Below, piece after piece: positions 15,368 to 28,615 of a DNA stretch of 64,000 nt. The notes under the pieces are model-generated. The model was not told the DNA's origin, ran no database searches, and was given only the letters and a program-made list of their open reading frames with translations. The stretch is from positions 1,178,001-1,242,000 of the forward strand of contig NZ_AP025730.1 of assembly GCF_023734135.1 (NCBI RefSeq), given 5' to 3'. Made by a program: the position numbers and the translations under genes. The stretch's first letter is position 1; each line of letters opens with the position of its first letter. Source of the stretch: Sphaerotilus microaerophilus. Lineage in GTDB: Bacteria; Pseudomonadota; Gammaproteobacteria; Burkholderiales; Burkholderiaceae_C.

Positions 15368-15405
15368 GTGTGTAATGAAGTGTGTAATGGGGTCCGTGTG
15401 TAATG
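15368..15405 (+). repeat. Three direct repeats GTGTGTAATG at the ICE-trpG junction
   Basis: GTGTGTAATG occurs at 15368-15377, 15380-15389 and 15396-15405, i.e. with start spacings of 12 and 16 bp, ending 32 bp before the trpG ATG. Such clustered short repeats at an element end resemble recombinase arm-type binding sites of an att site. The stretch after them (15406-15430) is AT-rich. Confidence 0.6.
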
Positions 15406-15437
15406 AAAATATTCAATAAAATCAAGGACTTAAAATC

Positions 15438-16007
15438 ATGAGACTCCTGATGATCGACAACTACGACAGCTTCACCTACAACCTGGTGCAGTACTTCGGC
15501 GAGCTCGGCGAAGACGTGCGCGTGCACCGCAACGACGAGATCTCGATTGCCGAGATCGAGGCGCTGAAGCCCGACCGCCTGGTGCTGTCGCCCGGGCCCT
15601 GCTCGCCGGCCGAGGCGGGCATCTGCATCGCGGCGATCCGCCACTTCATCGGCAAGCTGCCAATCCTGGGCGTGTGCCTGGGCCACCAGAGCATCGGCGC
15701 GGCGCTGGGCGGCGACATCGTGCGTGCGAAGGTGCAGATGCACGGCAAGGCCGACACCATCACCACCGACCAGCAGGGCGTGTTCGCCGGGCTGCCCAAG
15801 CAGTTCAGCGTGATCCGCTACCACTCGCTGGCGATCGCGCGCGACACGCTGCCGGCTGACCTGGTCGTCACCGCCACGGCGGCCGACGGCGAGATCATGG
15901 GTGTGCGCCACCGCTCGCTGCCGCTGGAGGGGGTGCAGTTCCACCCCGAGTCCATCCTCAGCGAGCACGGCCACGCGCTGCTGAAGAACTTCCTGCAGAT
16001 GCGCTGA
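15438..16007 (+). CDS. trpG: Anthranilate/aminodeoxychorismate synthase glutamine amidotransferase (189 aa)
   Basis: Releases ammonia from glutamine for anthranilate synthase component I, and probably for PabB too. It is a class I glutamine amidotransferase with the nucleophile elbow GVCLGHQS (Cys80) and the catalytic His in 'VQFHPES' (about 168). Length is typical. The ATG at 15438 has AAGGAC 13 bases upstream. It heads trpG-trpD-trpC. In relatives trpE lies upstream; here that place is taken by the ICE, so the native promoter is either within the last few dozen bases or lost. Confidence 0.97.
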   Translation: MRLLMIDNYDSFTYNLVQYFGELGEDVRVHRNDEISIAEIEALKPDRLVLSPGPCSPAEAGICIAAIRHFIGKLPILGVCLGHQSIGAALGGDIVRAKVQMHGKADTITTDQQGVFAGLPKQFSVIRYHSLAIARDTLPADLVVTATAADGEIMGVRHRSLPLEGVQFHPESILSEHGHALLKNFLQMR

Positions 16008-16048
16008 CCCTGAGCCGAACCTGTGCTGAAAAACGCCTGGAGCCTGAC

Positions 16049-17083
16049 ATGACGATTTCCAACACCGAAGCCCTGACGCGCGTCATCGAGCACCGCGAGA
16101 TCTTCCACGACGAGATGCTCACGCTGATGCGGCGCATCATGACCGGCGAGATGTCGCCCACCGTGATGGCCGCGCTGATGATCGGCCTGCGGGTGAAGAA
16201 GGAAACCATCGGCGAGCTGACCGCCGCCGCGCAGGTGATGCGCGAGTTCTCGGTCAAGGTGCCGGTGGCCGACCGCACGCACCTGGTCGACATCGTCGGC
16301 ACCGGCGGTGACGGTTCGCACACCTTCAACATCTCCACCTGCAGCATGTTCGTGGCCGCCGCGGCGGGCGCGCGGGTGAGCAAGCACGGTGGGCGCAGCG
16401 TCTCCAGCAGCTCCGGCAGCGCCGACGTGCTGGAGGCCATGGGCGTGAGCCTCTCGCTGCCGCCGCAGGCAATCGCCCAGTGCATCGCCGAAACCGGCAT
16501 CGGCTTCATGTTCGCCCCCAACCACCACCCGGCGATGAAGAACGTCGCCCCGGTGCGCAAGGAGCTGGGCGTGCGCACGATGTTCAACATCCTCGGCCCG
16601 CTGACCAACCCGGCGGACGCGCCCAACATCCTGATGGGCGTGTTCCACCCTGACCTGGTGGGCATCCAGGTGCGCGCACTGCAGCGCCTGGGCGCCGAGC
16701 ACGCGGTGGTGGTGCACGGCCGCGACGGCATGGACGAGGTGTCGCTGGGCGCGGCCACGCTGGTGGGCGAGCTGCGCGACGGCGCGATCCGCGAGTACGA
16801 GATCCACCCCGAGGACTTCGGCCTGCCGATGGCCGGTGGGCGCGCGCTGAAGGTGGAGACGCCCGAGCAGTCCCAGGCCATGCTGGCCGCCGTGCTGGCC
16901 AACGAACCGGGCCCGGCGCGCGATATCGTGATCCTCAACGCCGGCGTGGGTCTGTACGCGGCCAATGTGGCAGCCACCATGGCCGAAGGCATCGAGCGGG
17001 CCCGTGCGGCACTGGAGAGCGGTGCCGCGGCCCGCAAGCGCGACGAGTTCGTCGCCGCGACGAAGCGACTGGCAGGAGCCTGA
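16049..17083 (+). CDS. trpD: Anthranilate phosphoribosyltransferase (344 aa)
   Basis: Joins anthranilate to phosphoribosyl pyrophosphate in the second committed step of tryptophan synthesis. The PRPP/metal signature is '[17 protein letters not shown]' (about 78-94). The anthranilate-site '[21 protein letters not shown]' (about 112-132) follows, then '[34 protein letters not shown]'. Full family length. It starts 41 bp after trpG with GGAG before the ATG and ends 4 bp before trpC. Confidence 0.97.
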   Translation: MTISNTEALTRVIEHREIFHDEMLTLMRRIMTGEMSPTVMAALMIGLRVKKETIGELTAAAQVMREFSVKVPVADRTHLVDIVGTGGDGSHTFNISTCSMFVAAAAGARVSKHGGRSVSSSSGSADVLEAMGVSLSLPPQAIAQCIAETGIGFMFAPNHHPAMKNVAPVRKELGVRTMFNILGPLTNPADAPNILMGVFHPDLVGIQVRALQRLGAEHAVVVHGRDGMDEVSLGAATLVGELRDGAIREYEIHPEDFGLPMAGGRALKVETPEQSQAMLAAVLANEPGPARDIVILNAGVGLYAANVAATMAEGIERARAALESGAAARKRDEFVAATKRLAGA

Positions 17084-17087
17084 CCCC

Positions 17088-17903
17088 ATGGCCACCGACA
17101 TCCTGAAGACCATCGTTGCGACCAAGCACGAGGAAATCGCCGCGGCGCGCCAGCGCATCGGCCAAGCCGAACTGCAGATCCAGGCCGATGCGGCCCGGCT
17201 CGGCCGGCGCGACTTCGAGGCCGCGCTGCGCGCCAGGATCGCCGCCGGGCAGGCCGCGGTGATCGCCGAGATCAAGAAGGCCAGCCCGAGCAAGGGCGTG
17301 ATCCGGCCGGACTTCCACCCCGCCGAGATCGCCCGCAGCTACGAGCGCCACGGCGCCGCCTGCCTGAGCGTGCTGACCGACGAGCAATATTTCCAGGGTT
17401 CGGCCGCCTACCTGTGCGAGGCCCGCGCCGCCTGCGCTTTGCCGGTGCTGCGCAAGGACTTCATGGTCGACCCCTACCAGGTCGTCGAGGCCGCGGCGAT
17501 GGGCGCGGACTGCATCCTGCTGATCGCTGCCTGCCTGGCCGATGCGCAGATGGCCGAGCTGGAGGACTGCGCGCGGGCGCTCGGCCTGGCGGTGCTGGTC
17601 GAGGTGCACGATGCCGAGGAGCTGCAGCGCGCCCTACGGCTGCGTACGCCGCTGGTGGGCATCAACAACCGCAACCTGCGCAGCTTCGAGGTCACGCTGG
17701 ACACGACCCTGGGCATGCTGGCCGACGTGCCGGCCAACCGCCTGCTGGTCACCGAATCGGGCATCCTCGGCCGGGCCGACGTTCAGCGCATGCGCGCCGC
17801 CGACGTGCACGCCTTCCTGGTCGGCGAGGCCTTCATGCGCCAGAGCGACCCGGGCGCGGCGCTGGCCGATCTCTTCGAGATGCCGGCGGATCCGGGCGCG
17901 TGA
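17088..17903 (+). CDS. trpC: Indole-3-glycerol phosphate synthase (271 aa)
   Basis: Closes the indole ring from carboxyphenylamino-deoxyribulose phosphate. It is a TIM barrel with '[15 protein letters not shown]' (catalytic Lys of beta-1), '[13 protein letters not shown]', '[14 protein letters not shown]', '[10 protein letters not shown]', '[12 protein letters not shown]' and 'VTESGI'. It is a monofunctional enzyme, without the TrpF fusion of enterics. The ATG at 17088 has AGGAG upstream; longer open frame to the left overlaps trpD and is ignored. The stop overlaps the ung GTG (GTGA). Confidence 0.97.
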   Translation: MATDILKTIVATKHEEIAAARQRIGQAELQIQADAARLGRRDFEAALRARIAAGQAAVIAEIKKASPSKGVIRPDFHPAEIARSYERHGAACLSVLTDEQYFQGSAAYLCEARAACALPVLRKDFMVDPYQVVEAAAMGADCILLIAACLADAQMAELEDCARALGLAVLVEVHDAEELQRALRLRTPLVGINNRNLRSFEVTLDTTLGMLADVPANRLLVTESGILGRADVQRMRAADVHAFLVGEAFMRQSDPGAALADLFEMPADPGA

Positions 17904-18661
17904 GGCTGTTCGACGACGAGGCGGCCCCGGGCGGCCTGCCGGACAACCGCTTGCGGCATCCCCTGGCCGAGGCCTTTGGTGGCCTGCCCGCGGCCTGGGC
18001 GGAGCTGGCGCAGGGCTTCCTGGTCAGCGCGGCCGGCCAGCGGCTGTGCGCGCTGGTGGACAAGCGTCGGGCCGAGGGAGTCGAGGTCTATCCGGCCGAC
18101 CCGCTGCGCGCGCTGCGCAGCCTGACGCCCGAGCGGGTCAAGGTGGTCATCCTGGGTCAGGATCCCTACCACGGCCCCGGCGAGGCCCAGGGACTGGCGT
18201 TCTCGGTGCCTGAAGGGGTGAAGATCCCGCCCAGCCTGCGCAACATCCGGCGCGAGCTGGTCGACGACCTCGGCATCGCCTTGCCGGCGGCGGGTGATCT
18301 CGGCCCCTGGGTCGATGCCGGCGTGCTGCTGCTCAACACCAGTCTCACCGTCGAGCGCGATCGTCCGGCCAGCCACGCGCGAGCCGGTTGGGTTGATTTC
18401 ACGGATGCGCTGATCGACGGGGTGGCGCGGGATCGTTCATCCAAGGTGTTCCTGCTCTGGGGGGCACACGCGCAGCAGAAGGCGCCGCGCATCCACGCCG
18501 CCGGGCCGATGCATGGCGTGTTGATGTCCAACCATCCCTCGCCGTTGTCGGCGCGGCGCCCGCCGGTGCCCTTCCTCGGTAGCCGCCCCTTCAGCCAGGC
18601 CAACGCACTGCTGCGCGAGCGCGGTGCCGAGCCGGTGGACTGGTCGCTGACTCGGCGCTGA
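17900..18661 (+). CDS. ung: Uracil-DNA glycosylase, family 1 (253 aa)
   Basis: Removes uracil from DNA. The water-activating motif [13 protein letters not shown] and the intercalation loop 'HPSPLSARR' are both present, as is '[16 protein letters not shown]'. Start is a GTG at 17900 that overlaps the trpC stop by 4 bp, giving a length close to the family's usual 220-250 aa; the frame is open much further upstream inside trpC. It is translationally coupled to the trp genes. No terminator is obvious before the tRNA promoter downstream. Confidence 0.93.
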   Translation: MRLFDDEAAPGGLPDNRLRHPLAEAFGGLPAAWAELAQGFLVSAAGQRLCALVDKRRAEGVEVYPADPLRALRSLTPERVKVVILGQDPYHGPGEAQGLAFSVPEGVKIPPSLRNIRRELVDDLGIALPAAGDLGPWVDAGVLLLNTSLTVERDRPASHARAGWVDFTDALIDGVARDRSSKVFLLWGAHAQQKAPRIHAAGPMHGVLMSNHPSPLSARRPPVPFLGSRPFSQANALLRERGAEPVDWSLTRR

Positions 18662-18693
18662 AGCGCCGTCACAGCAAATTGCCAGCGACACGC

Positions 18694-18723
18694 TTGCAAT
18701 TCAAACCCGCATGGTGTTAAAGT
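18694..18723 (+). promoter_or_regulatory. Promoter of the tRNA-tuf operon
   Basis: TTGCAA (18694-18699), an 18-bp spacer, then TAAAGT (18718-18723), 14 bp before tRNA-Tyr. The -10 is a 4/6 match, and the position fits a stable-RNA promoter. Confidence 0.6.
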
Positions 18724-18737
18724 TATGGGCTCGCCCA

Positions 18738-18823
18738 GGAGGGGTGCCCGAGTGGCTAAAGGGGGCAGACTGTAAATCTGTTGGCTTACGCCTACGCTGG
18801 TTCGAATCCAGCCTCCTCCACCA
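18738..18823 (+). tRNA. tRNA-Tyr (GUA)
   Basis: 86 nt with encoded CCA and a long variable arm, as expected for tRNA-Tyr. Acceptor GGAGGGG pairs with CTCCTCC (one G-T). The anticodon loop is CTGTAAA. The T-arm has GGTTCGAATCC. Confidence 0.97.
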
Positions 18824-18928
18824 GCGAAACGTCGTCGCAAGACGGTGAGTATTCAGGCTTGGTTGTGTTGTGGTCCTGAGTGGTCTTGCTGTCTTGTTGG
18901 TTGCGCCTTGTGCGGCGTAGCCTGCGAG

Positions 18929-19002
<74 letters not shown>

Positions 19003-19085
19003 GTTTTGTGGCGAGTTGGTAATGGTCGGCACAGGATTGTGCGATGAGCGTCCTTTGGGGTGCTGGTGTTCAGTCCTGTGTCGAT

Positions 19086-19160
<75 letters not shown>

Positions 19161-19219
19161 ACCTATTCCAAGCGTTGGTCGGCGAAGTCTTACCTTGATC
19201 GCACTCAGGAGCGCGAAAC

Positions 19220-20410
<1,191 letters not shown>

Positions 20411-20428
20411 GTCTTTTTGAAAGGCAGC

Positions 20429-20504
20429 AGGGGTATAGCTCAATTGGCAGAGCGTCGGTCTCCAAAACCGAAGGTTGGGGGTTCGATTCCCTCTGCCCCT
20501 GCCA
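20429..20504 (+). tRNA. tRNA-Trp (CCA)
   Basis: 76 nt with encoded CCA. Acceptor AGGGGTA pairs with TGCCCCT. The anticodon loop TCTCCAAAA carries CCA. It starts 18 bp after the tuf stop and is probably processed from the tuf transcript. Confidence 0.97.
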
Positions 20505-20554
20505 AGTCTGAATATCTTCATTCAGGCTTGTAGCCTCCTCGGAGGTTGCCAAGC

Positions 20555-20590
20555 AGCCCGCGGGACGCCATGTGGCCCTCGCGGGCTTTG
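20555..20590 (+). terminator. Terminator between tRNA-Trp and secE
   Basis: AGCCCGCG (20555-20562) pairs with CGCGGGCT (20580-20587), followed by a short TT. An outer GCAG/CTGC pairing may extend it. It separates the tRNA-tuf unit from secE-nusG; the short T-tract suggests partial termination. Confidence 0.6.
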
Positions 20591-20666
20591 CTGCTGATGC
20601 GTCCGGAATCCGGGGTTGCTGAAGCGGTTACAGCGCACGGTCCTGTTCGTGCATCAAGTGATAGCG

Positions 20667-21053
20667 ATGAGCGCTCCTCAACAAGTCGAAACCGTCTCCA
20701 CCGGCGCTGACAAGGCCAAGCTGGCGGCGGCAGGTGTGCTGCTGCTGGGCGGCCTGGTGGCCTTTTATCTCCTGGCTAAGCAGGGCCCCTACGTCCAGTG
20801 GGCGGTCCTCCTTGTGTTGCTGGCGGCATCGGTGGCGGCGTTCTTCGCGGCCGAGCAGGGCAAGTCGCTGATCGCGTATGGCCGTGAGTCGGTGCGCGAG
20901 CTCAAGAAGGTGGTCTGGCCGACGCGCAAGGAATCGCTTCAGATGACGGGCTACGTGTTCGCCTTCGTCGTGGTGATGGCGCTGTTCCTGTGGTTGACCG
21001 ACAAGACGCTCGAGTGGGTCCTGTACGACCTCGTTCTGGGCTGGAAGCGCTGA
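20667..21053 (+). CDS. secE: Preprotein translocase subunit SecE (128 aa)
   Basis: Membrane subunit that clamps SecY in the Sec translocon. It has three hydrophobic segments: about 24-41 'AGVLLLGGLVAFYLLAKQ', 47-62 'WAVLLVLLAASVAAFF' and 99-115 'YVFAFVVVMALFLWL'. The conserved amphipathic motif 'ESVRELKKVVWPTRKES' precedes the last. The three-segment form is the proteobacterial type. MSAPQQVETV at 20667 is chosen over an upstream in-frame start at 20616, which lies in the terminator-proximal leader. nusG follows 24 bp later. Confidence 0.95.
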   Translation: MSAPQQVETVSTGADKAKLAAAGVLLLGGLVAFYLLAKQGPYVQWAVLLVLLAASVAAFFAAEQGKSLIAYGRESVRELKKVVWPTRKESLQMTGYVFAFVVVMALFLWLTDKTLEWVLYDLVLGWKR

Positions 21054-21077
21054 AAACTCTGAGCGGGAAGAATAACG

Positions 21078-21641
21078 ATGACCGATGCTGTGACCAACCC
21101 GCCCGCCGTGCCGTTGCGCTGGTACGTGGTGCACGCCTATTCCGGCATGGAGAAGGCGGTGGAGCGCAACCTGCGCGAGCGCATCGATCGTGCTGGCATG
21201 CAGACCAAGTTCGGTCGCATCCTGGTGCCGACCGAAGAAGTGGTCGAAATGAAGAACGGCAAGAAGGCCGTTACTGAACGGCGCTTCTTCCCGGGCTATG
21301 TACTGGTCGAGATGCTGATGGATGACGAGTCCTGGCACTTGGTCAAGAACACCAGCAAGGTGACCGGCTTCGTCGGCGGTGCCAAGAACCGGCCGGTGCC
21401 CATCTCGGAAGACGAGGTCATGAAGATCGTCAACCAGATGCAGGAAGGCATCGAGAAGCCGCGGCCCAAGGTCGAGTGGGAAGTCGGCGAGGTCGTGCGC
21501 GTCAAGGAAGGTCCGTTCACCGACTTCAACGGCGCGATCGAAGAAGTCAACTACGACAAGAACAAGCTGCGCGTGTCGGTCACCATCTTTGGTCGTGCGA
21601 CGCCAGTCGAGCTGGACTTCCACCAAGTCGAAAAGGTCTGA
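21078..21641 (+). CDS. nusG: Transcription termination/antitermination factor NusG (187 aa)
   Basis: Binds RNA polymerase and links it to Rho and to ribosomal protein S10. The NGN domain begins '[19 protein letters not shown]', with '[32 protein letters not shown]'. The KOW domain is '[47 protein letters not shown]'. Normal length. Co-transcribed with secE. Confidence 0.97.
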   Translation: MTDAVTNPPAVPLRWYVVHAYSGMEKAVERNLRERIDRAGMQTKFGRILVPTEEVVEMKNGKKAVTERRFFPGYVLVEMLMDDESWHLVKNTSKVTGFVGGAKNRPVPISEDEVMKIVNQMQEGIEKPRPKVEWEVGEVVRVKEGPFTDFNGAIEEVNYDKNKLRVSVTIFGRATPVELDFHQVEKV

Positions 21642-21750
21642 TTTCTTGTCGCAGGCGAGCTGACCCGGCGCCTGCGGTTCTCAACGGGTCAAACGACGAG
21701 GAGCTGCGGGGCAATTCCCCAAGGCGTTCGAACTCGACAAGGAGCCTTTC

Positions 21751-22185
21751 ATGGCAAAGAAGATCGTCGGCTTCATCAAGCTGCAAGTGCCGGCGGGCAA
21801 GGCGAACCCCTCGCCCCCGATCGGTCCCGCGCTGGGTCAGCGTGGCCTGAACATCATGGAGTTCTGCAAGGCGTTCAACGCGCAGACGCAGCAGGGCTTC
21901 GAGCCCGGCATGAAGCTGCCCGTGGTGATCACTGCCTACGCGGACAAGTCCTTCACCTTCATCATCAAGTCGCCGCCGGCGACCGTGCTGCTGAAGAAGG
22001 CTGCCAAGATCGATAAGGGCTCGCCGCGCCCGCACGTTGAGAAGGTCGCCAAGCTGACCCGGGCGCAGTTGGAAGAGATCGCGAAGATCAAGGTCAAAGA
22101 CCTGACTGCCGCCAACCTCGACGCCGCCGTCAAGACCATCGCCGGCTCGGCCCGTTCGATGGGCATCAACGTGGAAGGGGTCTGA
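21751..22185 (+). CDS. rplK: 50S ribosomal protein L11 (144 aa)
   Basis: Part of the GTPase-associated centre of the 50S subunit. Typical N-terminus '[41 protein letters not shown]' and C-terminal RNA-binding domain ending '[13 protein letters not shown]'. AAGGAG precedes the ATG. A GC-rich 8-bp hairpin (CGCAGGCG with CGCCTGCG, 21650-21676) lies in the 109-bp leader after nusG and may belong to the L11-L1 autoregulatory region. Confidence 0.98.
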   Translation: MAKKIVGFIKLQVPAGKANPSPPIGPALGQRGLNIMEFCKAFNAQTQQGFEPGMKLPVVITAYADKSFTFIIKSPPATVLLKKAAKIDKGSPRPHVEKVAKLTRAQLEEIAKIKVKDLTAANLDAAVKTIAGSARSMGINVEGV

Positions 22186-22189
22186 CACC

Positions 22190-22903
22190 ATGGCCAAGCT
22201 CACCAAGCGTCAGAAGGCCCTGCAGGGCAAGGTCGACAGCCTCAAGCTGTACGCCATCGATCAGGCACTTGCCTTGGTCAAGGAATGTGCCGGCGGCAAG
22301 TTCGATGAGTCCATCGACGTGGCCGTCCAGCTCGGCGTGGATGCCAAGAAGTCGGATCAGGTCGTGCGTGGCGCGGTCGTGATGCCCAATGGCACCGGCA
22401 AGACCAAGCGCGTGGCCGTGTTCACGCAGGGCGCCAAGGCCGAAGAGGCCAAGGCTGCCGGCGCCGACGTGGTCGGCATGGACGACCTGGCTGCCGAGGT
22501 CAAGGCCGGCAACATCAACTTCGACGTGGTCATTGCCTCGCCGGACGCGATGCGCGTGGTCGGTCAACTCGGTCAGATCCTCGGCCCGCGCGGCCTGATG
22601 CCGAACCCGAAGGTCGGCACCGTGACGCCCGACGTGGCCACCGCGGTGAAGAACGCCAAGGCGGGTCAGGTGCAGTTCCGTGTCGACAAGAACGGCATCA
22701 TCCACGGCACCATCGGCCGTCGCTCGTTCGACGACGACAAGCTCAAGGGCAACCTGCAGGCGCTGCTGGAAGCCCTGACCAAGGCCAAGCCAGCGTCGAG
22801 CAAGGGTGTGTACCTGCGTAAGGTCGCCGTGTCGTCCACGATGGGTGTGGGCGTGCGCGTCGAAGTGCCGAGCATCACCGCCGGCATGGCCGCGCAGGGC
22901 TGA
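22190..22903 (+). CDS. rplA: 50S ribosomal protein L1 (237 aa)
   Basis: Binds 23S rRNA at the mobile L1 stalk. In the family it also represses its own rplK-rplA mRNA. Recognisable by '[41 protein letters not shown]', '[15 protein letters not shown]' and '[20 protein letters not shown]'. It starts 4 bp after rplK. Confidence 0.98.
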   Translation: MAKLTKRQKALQGKVDSLKLYAIDQALALVKECAGGKFDESIDVAVQLGVDAKKSDQVVRGAVVMPNGTGKTKRVAVFTQGAKAEEAKAAGADVVGMDDLAAEVKAGNINFDVVIASPDAMRVVGQLGQILGPRGLMPNPKVGTVTPDVATAVKNAKAGQVQFRVDKNGIIHGTIGRRSFDDDKLKGNLQALLEALTKAKPASSKGVYLRKVAVSSTMGVGVRVEVPSITAGMAAQG

Positions 22904-23211
22904 TCCGGGTCCGTCGGACCACAGGACAAAGGGGCGCGATGCGAGTCTGGCATCTCGCCCCATGAATTGGTGGGCTGGGGTGGTGCAACACCACCCCAGG
23001 CCATCCAAGACCGCTGGTGAACGGGCCGCAAGGTCCGGGCTTAATGGGTCGGGTGCACCGCAAGGGGTGCCCACCGCCAGCGCAGATGGCGTCCCCGCCG
23101 TGAAGAAAGAGGTTCCAGTGATGGGGCATCGATCGGAAACGGCCAGGTCGCTGCAATCCGGGTGTGCCCGAGGCGTCCGCGCCAAGGGCATGTTGAAGTG
23201 AGGAGTAGACC
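22904..23211 (+). ncRNA. Probable L10 leader (rplJL autoregulatory region)
   Basis: A 308-nt non-coding stretch between rplA and rplJ. It holds two strong hairpins: GGGGCG-x-GATGC with GCATC-x-CGCCCC (22931-22961) and a perfect 11-bp stem CTGGGGTGGTG (22975-22985) with 22989-22999 around CAA. In many bacteria L10-L12 binds such a leader to limit rplJL translation. I infer the same here from position and structure, without a covariance match. Confidence 0.55.
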
Positions 23212-23733
23212 TTGAGTCTCAACCGCAACGAGAAGGCCGCTGTCGTCTCGGAAGTGGCCGCGCAAGTGGCCAAGTCCCAGACGTTGGCGATGGCCGAGTA
23301 CCGTGGCCTCACCGTCGAACACCTGAACAAGCTGCGCGTCGATGCGCGTGCCAAGGGTGTGTACCTTCACGTCGTGAAGAACACCCTGGCGCGTCGTGCC
23401 GTTGCAGGCAGCCCGTTCGAGGTGGCGTCGGAGAGCATGGTCGGCCCGCTGATCTATGGTTTTTCCGAAGACGCCGTGGCTGCGGCCAAAGTCATTGCCG
23501 ACTTTGCCAAGACCAACGACAAGCTGCTGATCAAGGGCGGCGCCTATGCCGGCAAGGCCCTGGACGCCAACGGTGTGAAGGCCCTGGCCTCCGTGCCCAG
23601 CAAGGAAGTCCTGCTGGCACAGATCGCCGGTCTGCTCATGTCGCCGGTCCAGCGCATGGCTGGCGTGCTGGCTGCCCTGGCTGAGAAGCGCGGTGGTGGT
23701 GCCGAAGCCCCCGCCGAAGCTGCTGCAGCCTGA
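23212..23733 (+). CDS. rplJ: 50S ribosomal protein L10 (173 aa)
   Basis: Anchors the L12 stalk dimers on the 50S subunit. '[40 protein letters not shown]' is the typical N-terminus, and the alanine-rich tail binds L12. The start is a TTG at 23212, set by GAGGAG seven bases upstream; no ATG fits. A weak start codon together with the structured leader suits tight translational control. Confidence 0.97.
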   Translation: MSLNRNEKAAVVSEVAAQVAKSQTLAMAEYRGLTVEHLNKLRVDARAKGVYLHVVKNTLARRAVAGSPFEVASESMVGPLIYGFSEDAVAAAKVIADFAKTNDKLLIKGGAYAGKALDANGVKALASVPSKEVLLAQIAGLLMSPVQRMAGVLAALAEKRGGGAEAPAEAAAA

Positions 23734-23773
23734 GCCCCTGTTTCACTGAATCACTGATTTCGAGGTAATCCAA

Positions 23774-24151
23774 ATGGCATTCGACAAAGACGCCTTCCTG
23801 ACCGCCCTGGACAGCATGTCCGTGATGGAACTGAACGACCTGGTCAAGGCGATCGAAGAGAAGTTCGGCGTGTCCGCCGCTGCGATGGCCGCTCCGGCTG
23901 CCGGTGGTGCCGGTGCTGCTGCTGCCGTCGTTGAAGAGAAGACCGAATTCAACGTCGTACTGCTCGAAGCTGGCGCCAACAAGGTGTCCGTCATCAAGGC
24001 CGTGCGCGAGCTGACCGGCCTGGGTCTGAAGGAAGCCAAGGACCTGGTCGACGGCGCTCCGAAGAACGTCAAGGAAGGCATTGCCAAGGCCGATGCCGAA
24101 GCCGCTCTGAAGAAGCTGCTGGAAGCCGGCGCCAAGGCCGAAGTGAAGTAA
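23774..24151 (+). CDS. rplL: 50S ribosomal protein L7/L12 (125 aa)
   Basis: Stalk protein that recruits translational GTPases. The N-terminal dimerisation domain ('[21 protein letters not shown]') leads through an alanine/glycine hinge to the C-terminal domain '[46 protein letters not shown]'. Starts 40 bp after rplJ. Confidence 0.98.
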   Translation: MAFDKDAFLTALDSMSVMELNDLVKAIEEKFGVSAAAMAAPAAGGAGAAAAVVEEKTEFNVVLLEAGANKVSVIKAVRELTGLGLKEAKDLVDGAPKNVKEGIAKADAEAALKKLLEAGAKAEVK

Positions 24152-24168
24152 TTCACGCTTCCTCGAAG

Positions 24169-24201
24169 GGCTGGCGGCCGGAAACGGGCCGCCAGCCTTT
24201 T
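24169..24201 (+). terminator. Terminator/attenuator between rplL and rpoB
   Basis: GGCTGGCGGCC (24169-24179) pairs with GGCCGCCAGCC (24187-24197), followed by TTTT. It sits where partially read-through attenuators occur in other proteobacteria. The rest of the 321-bp gap to rpoB (24202-24472) has another hairpin (AAGACC with GGTCTT, about 24249-24279) and no gene. Confidence 0.8.
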
Positions 24202-24472
24202 GCGCTTCAGGTCAGTGCTTCAGGGTTTGTCCCTGGAGAGCAGCTGAAAAGACCTTTGGGCTACGCTCGACGGTCTTTCCAAGTGTTCTCTGAACCGACT
24301 GCGGAGAACGGGTTTGGTCGGACTCCGGTGCAACGCCGGGGTTGTCCGCCAGCGGCAGGTAGTGGCCTGCCACCAAGCTTCAGGTGCAATACCTGGTGCC
24401 AGTCGTCCCGACTTATCGGCCCGAAATGCCCCTGTCCTGGCCCGACGGGTGGCACGCGGCACGGAGTGATTG

Positions 24473-28600
<4,128 letters not shown>

Positions 28601-28615
28601 GCAAGGAGAAAAGGC

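Larger units (their letters stand above)
14234..15437. other. Non-coding ICE end and junction with the trp operon
   Basis: About 1.2 kb with no gene I can support; the open frames here have no ribosome-binding sites or family resemblance. It contains an outward-facing extended -10 (14898-14906), an AT-rich patch (about 14,900-14,975) and a cluster of three direct repeats just before trpG (15368-15405). A similarly non-coding end with an outward promoter is known in ICEclc. The exact ICE/chromosome boundary cannot be fixed without the other end; it probably lies between about 15,360 and 15,440. Confidence 0.6.

Noticed and set aside
1..15437. Search for insertion sequences, CRISPR arrays and toxin-antitoxin pairs in the ICE part
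   Set aside because: No transposase, no regularly spaced repeats with spacers, and no toxin with adjacent antitoxin; the HicA-like gene lacks HicB.
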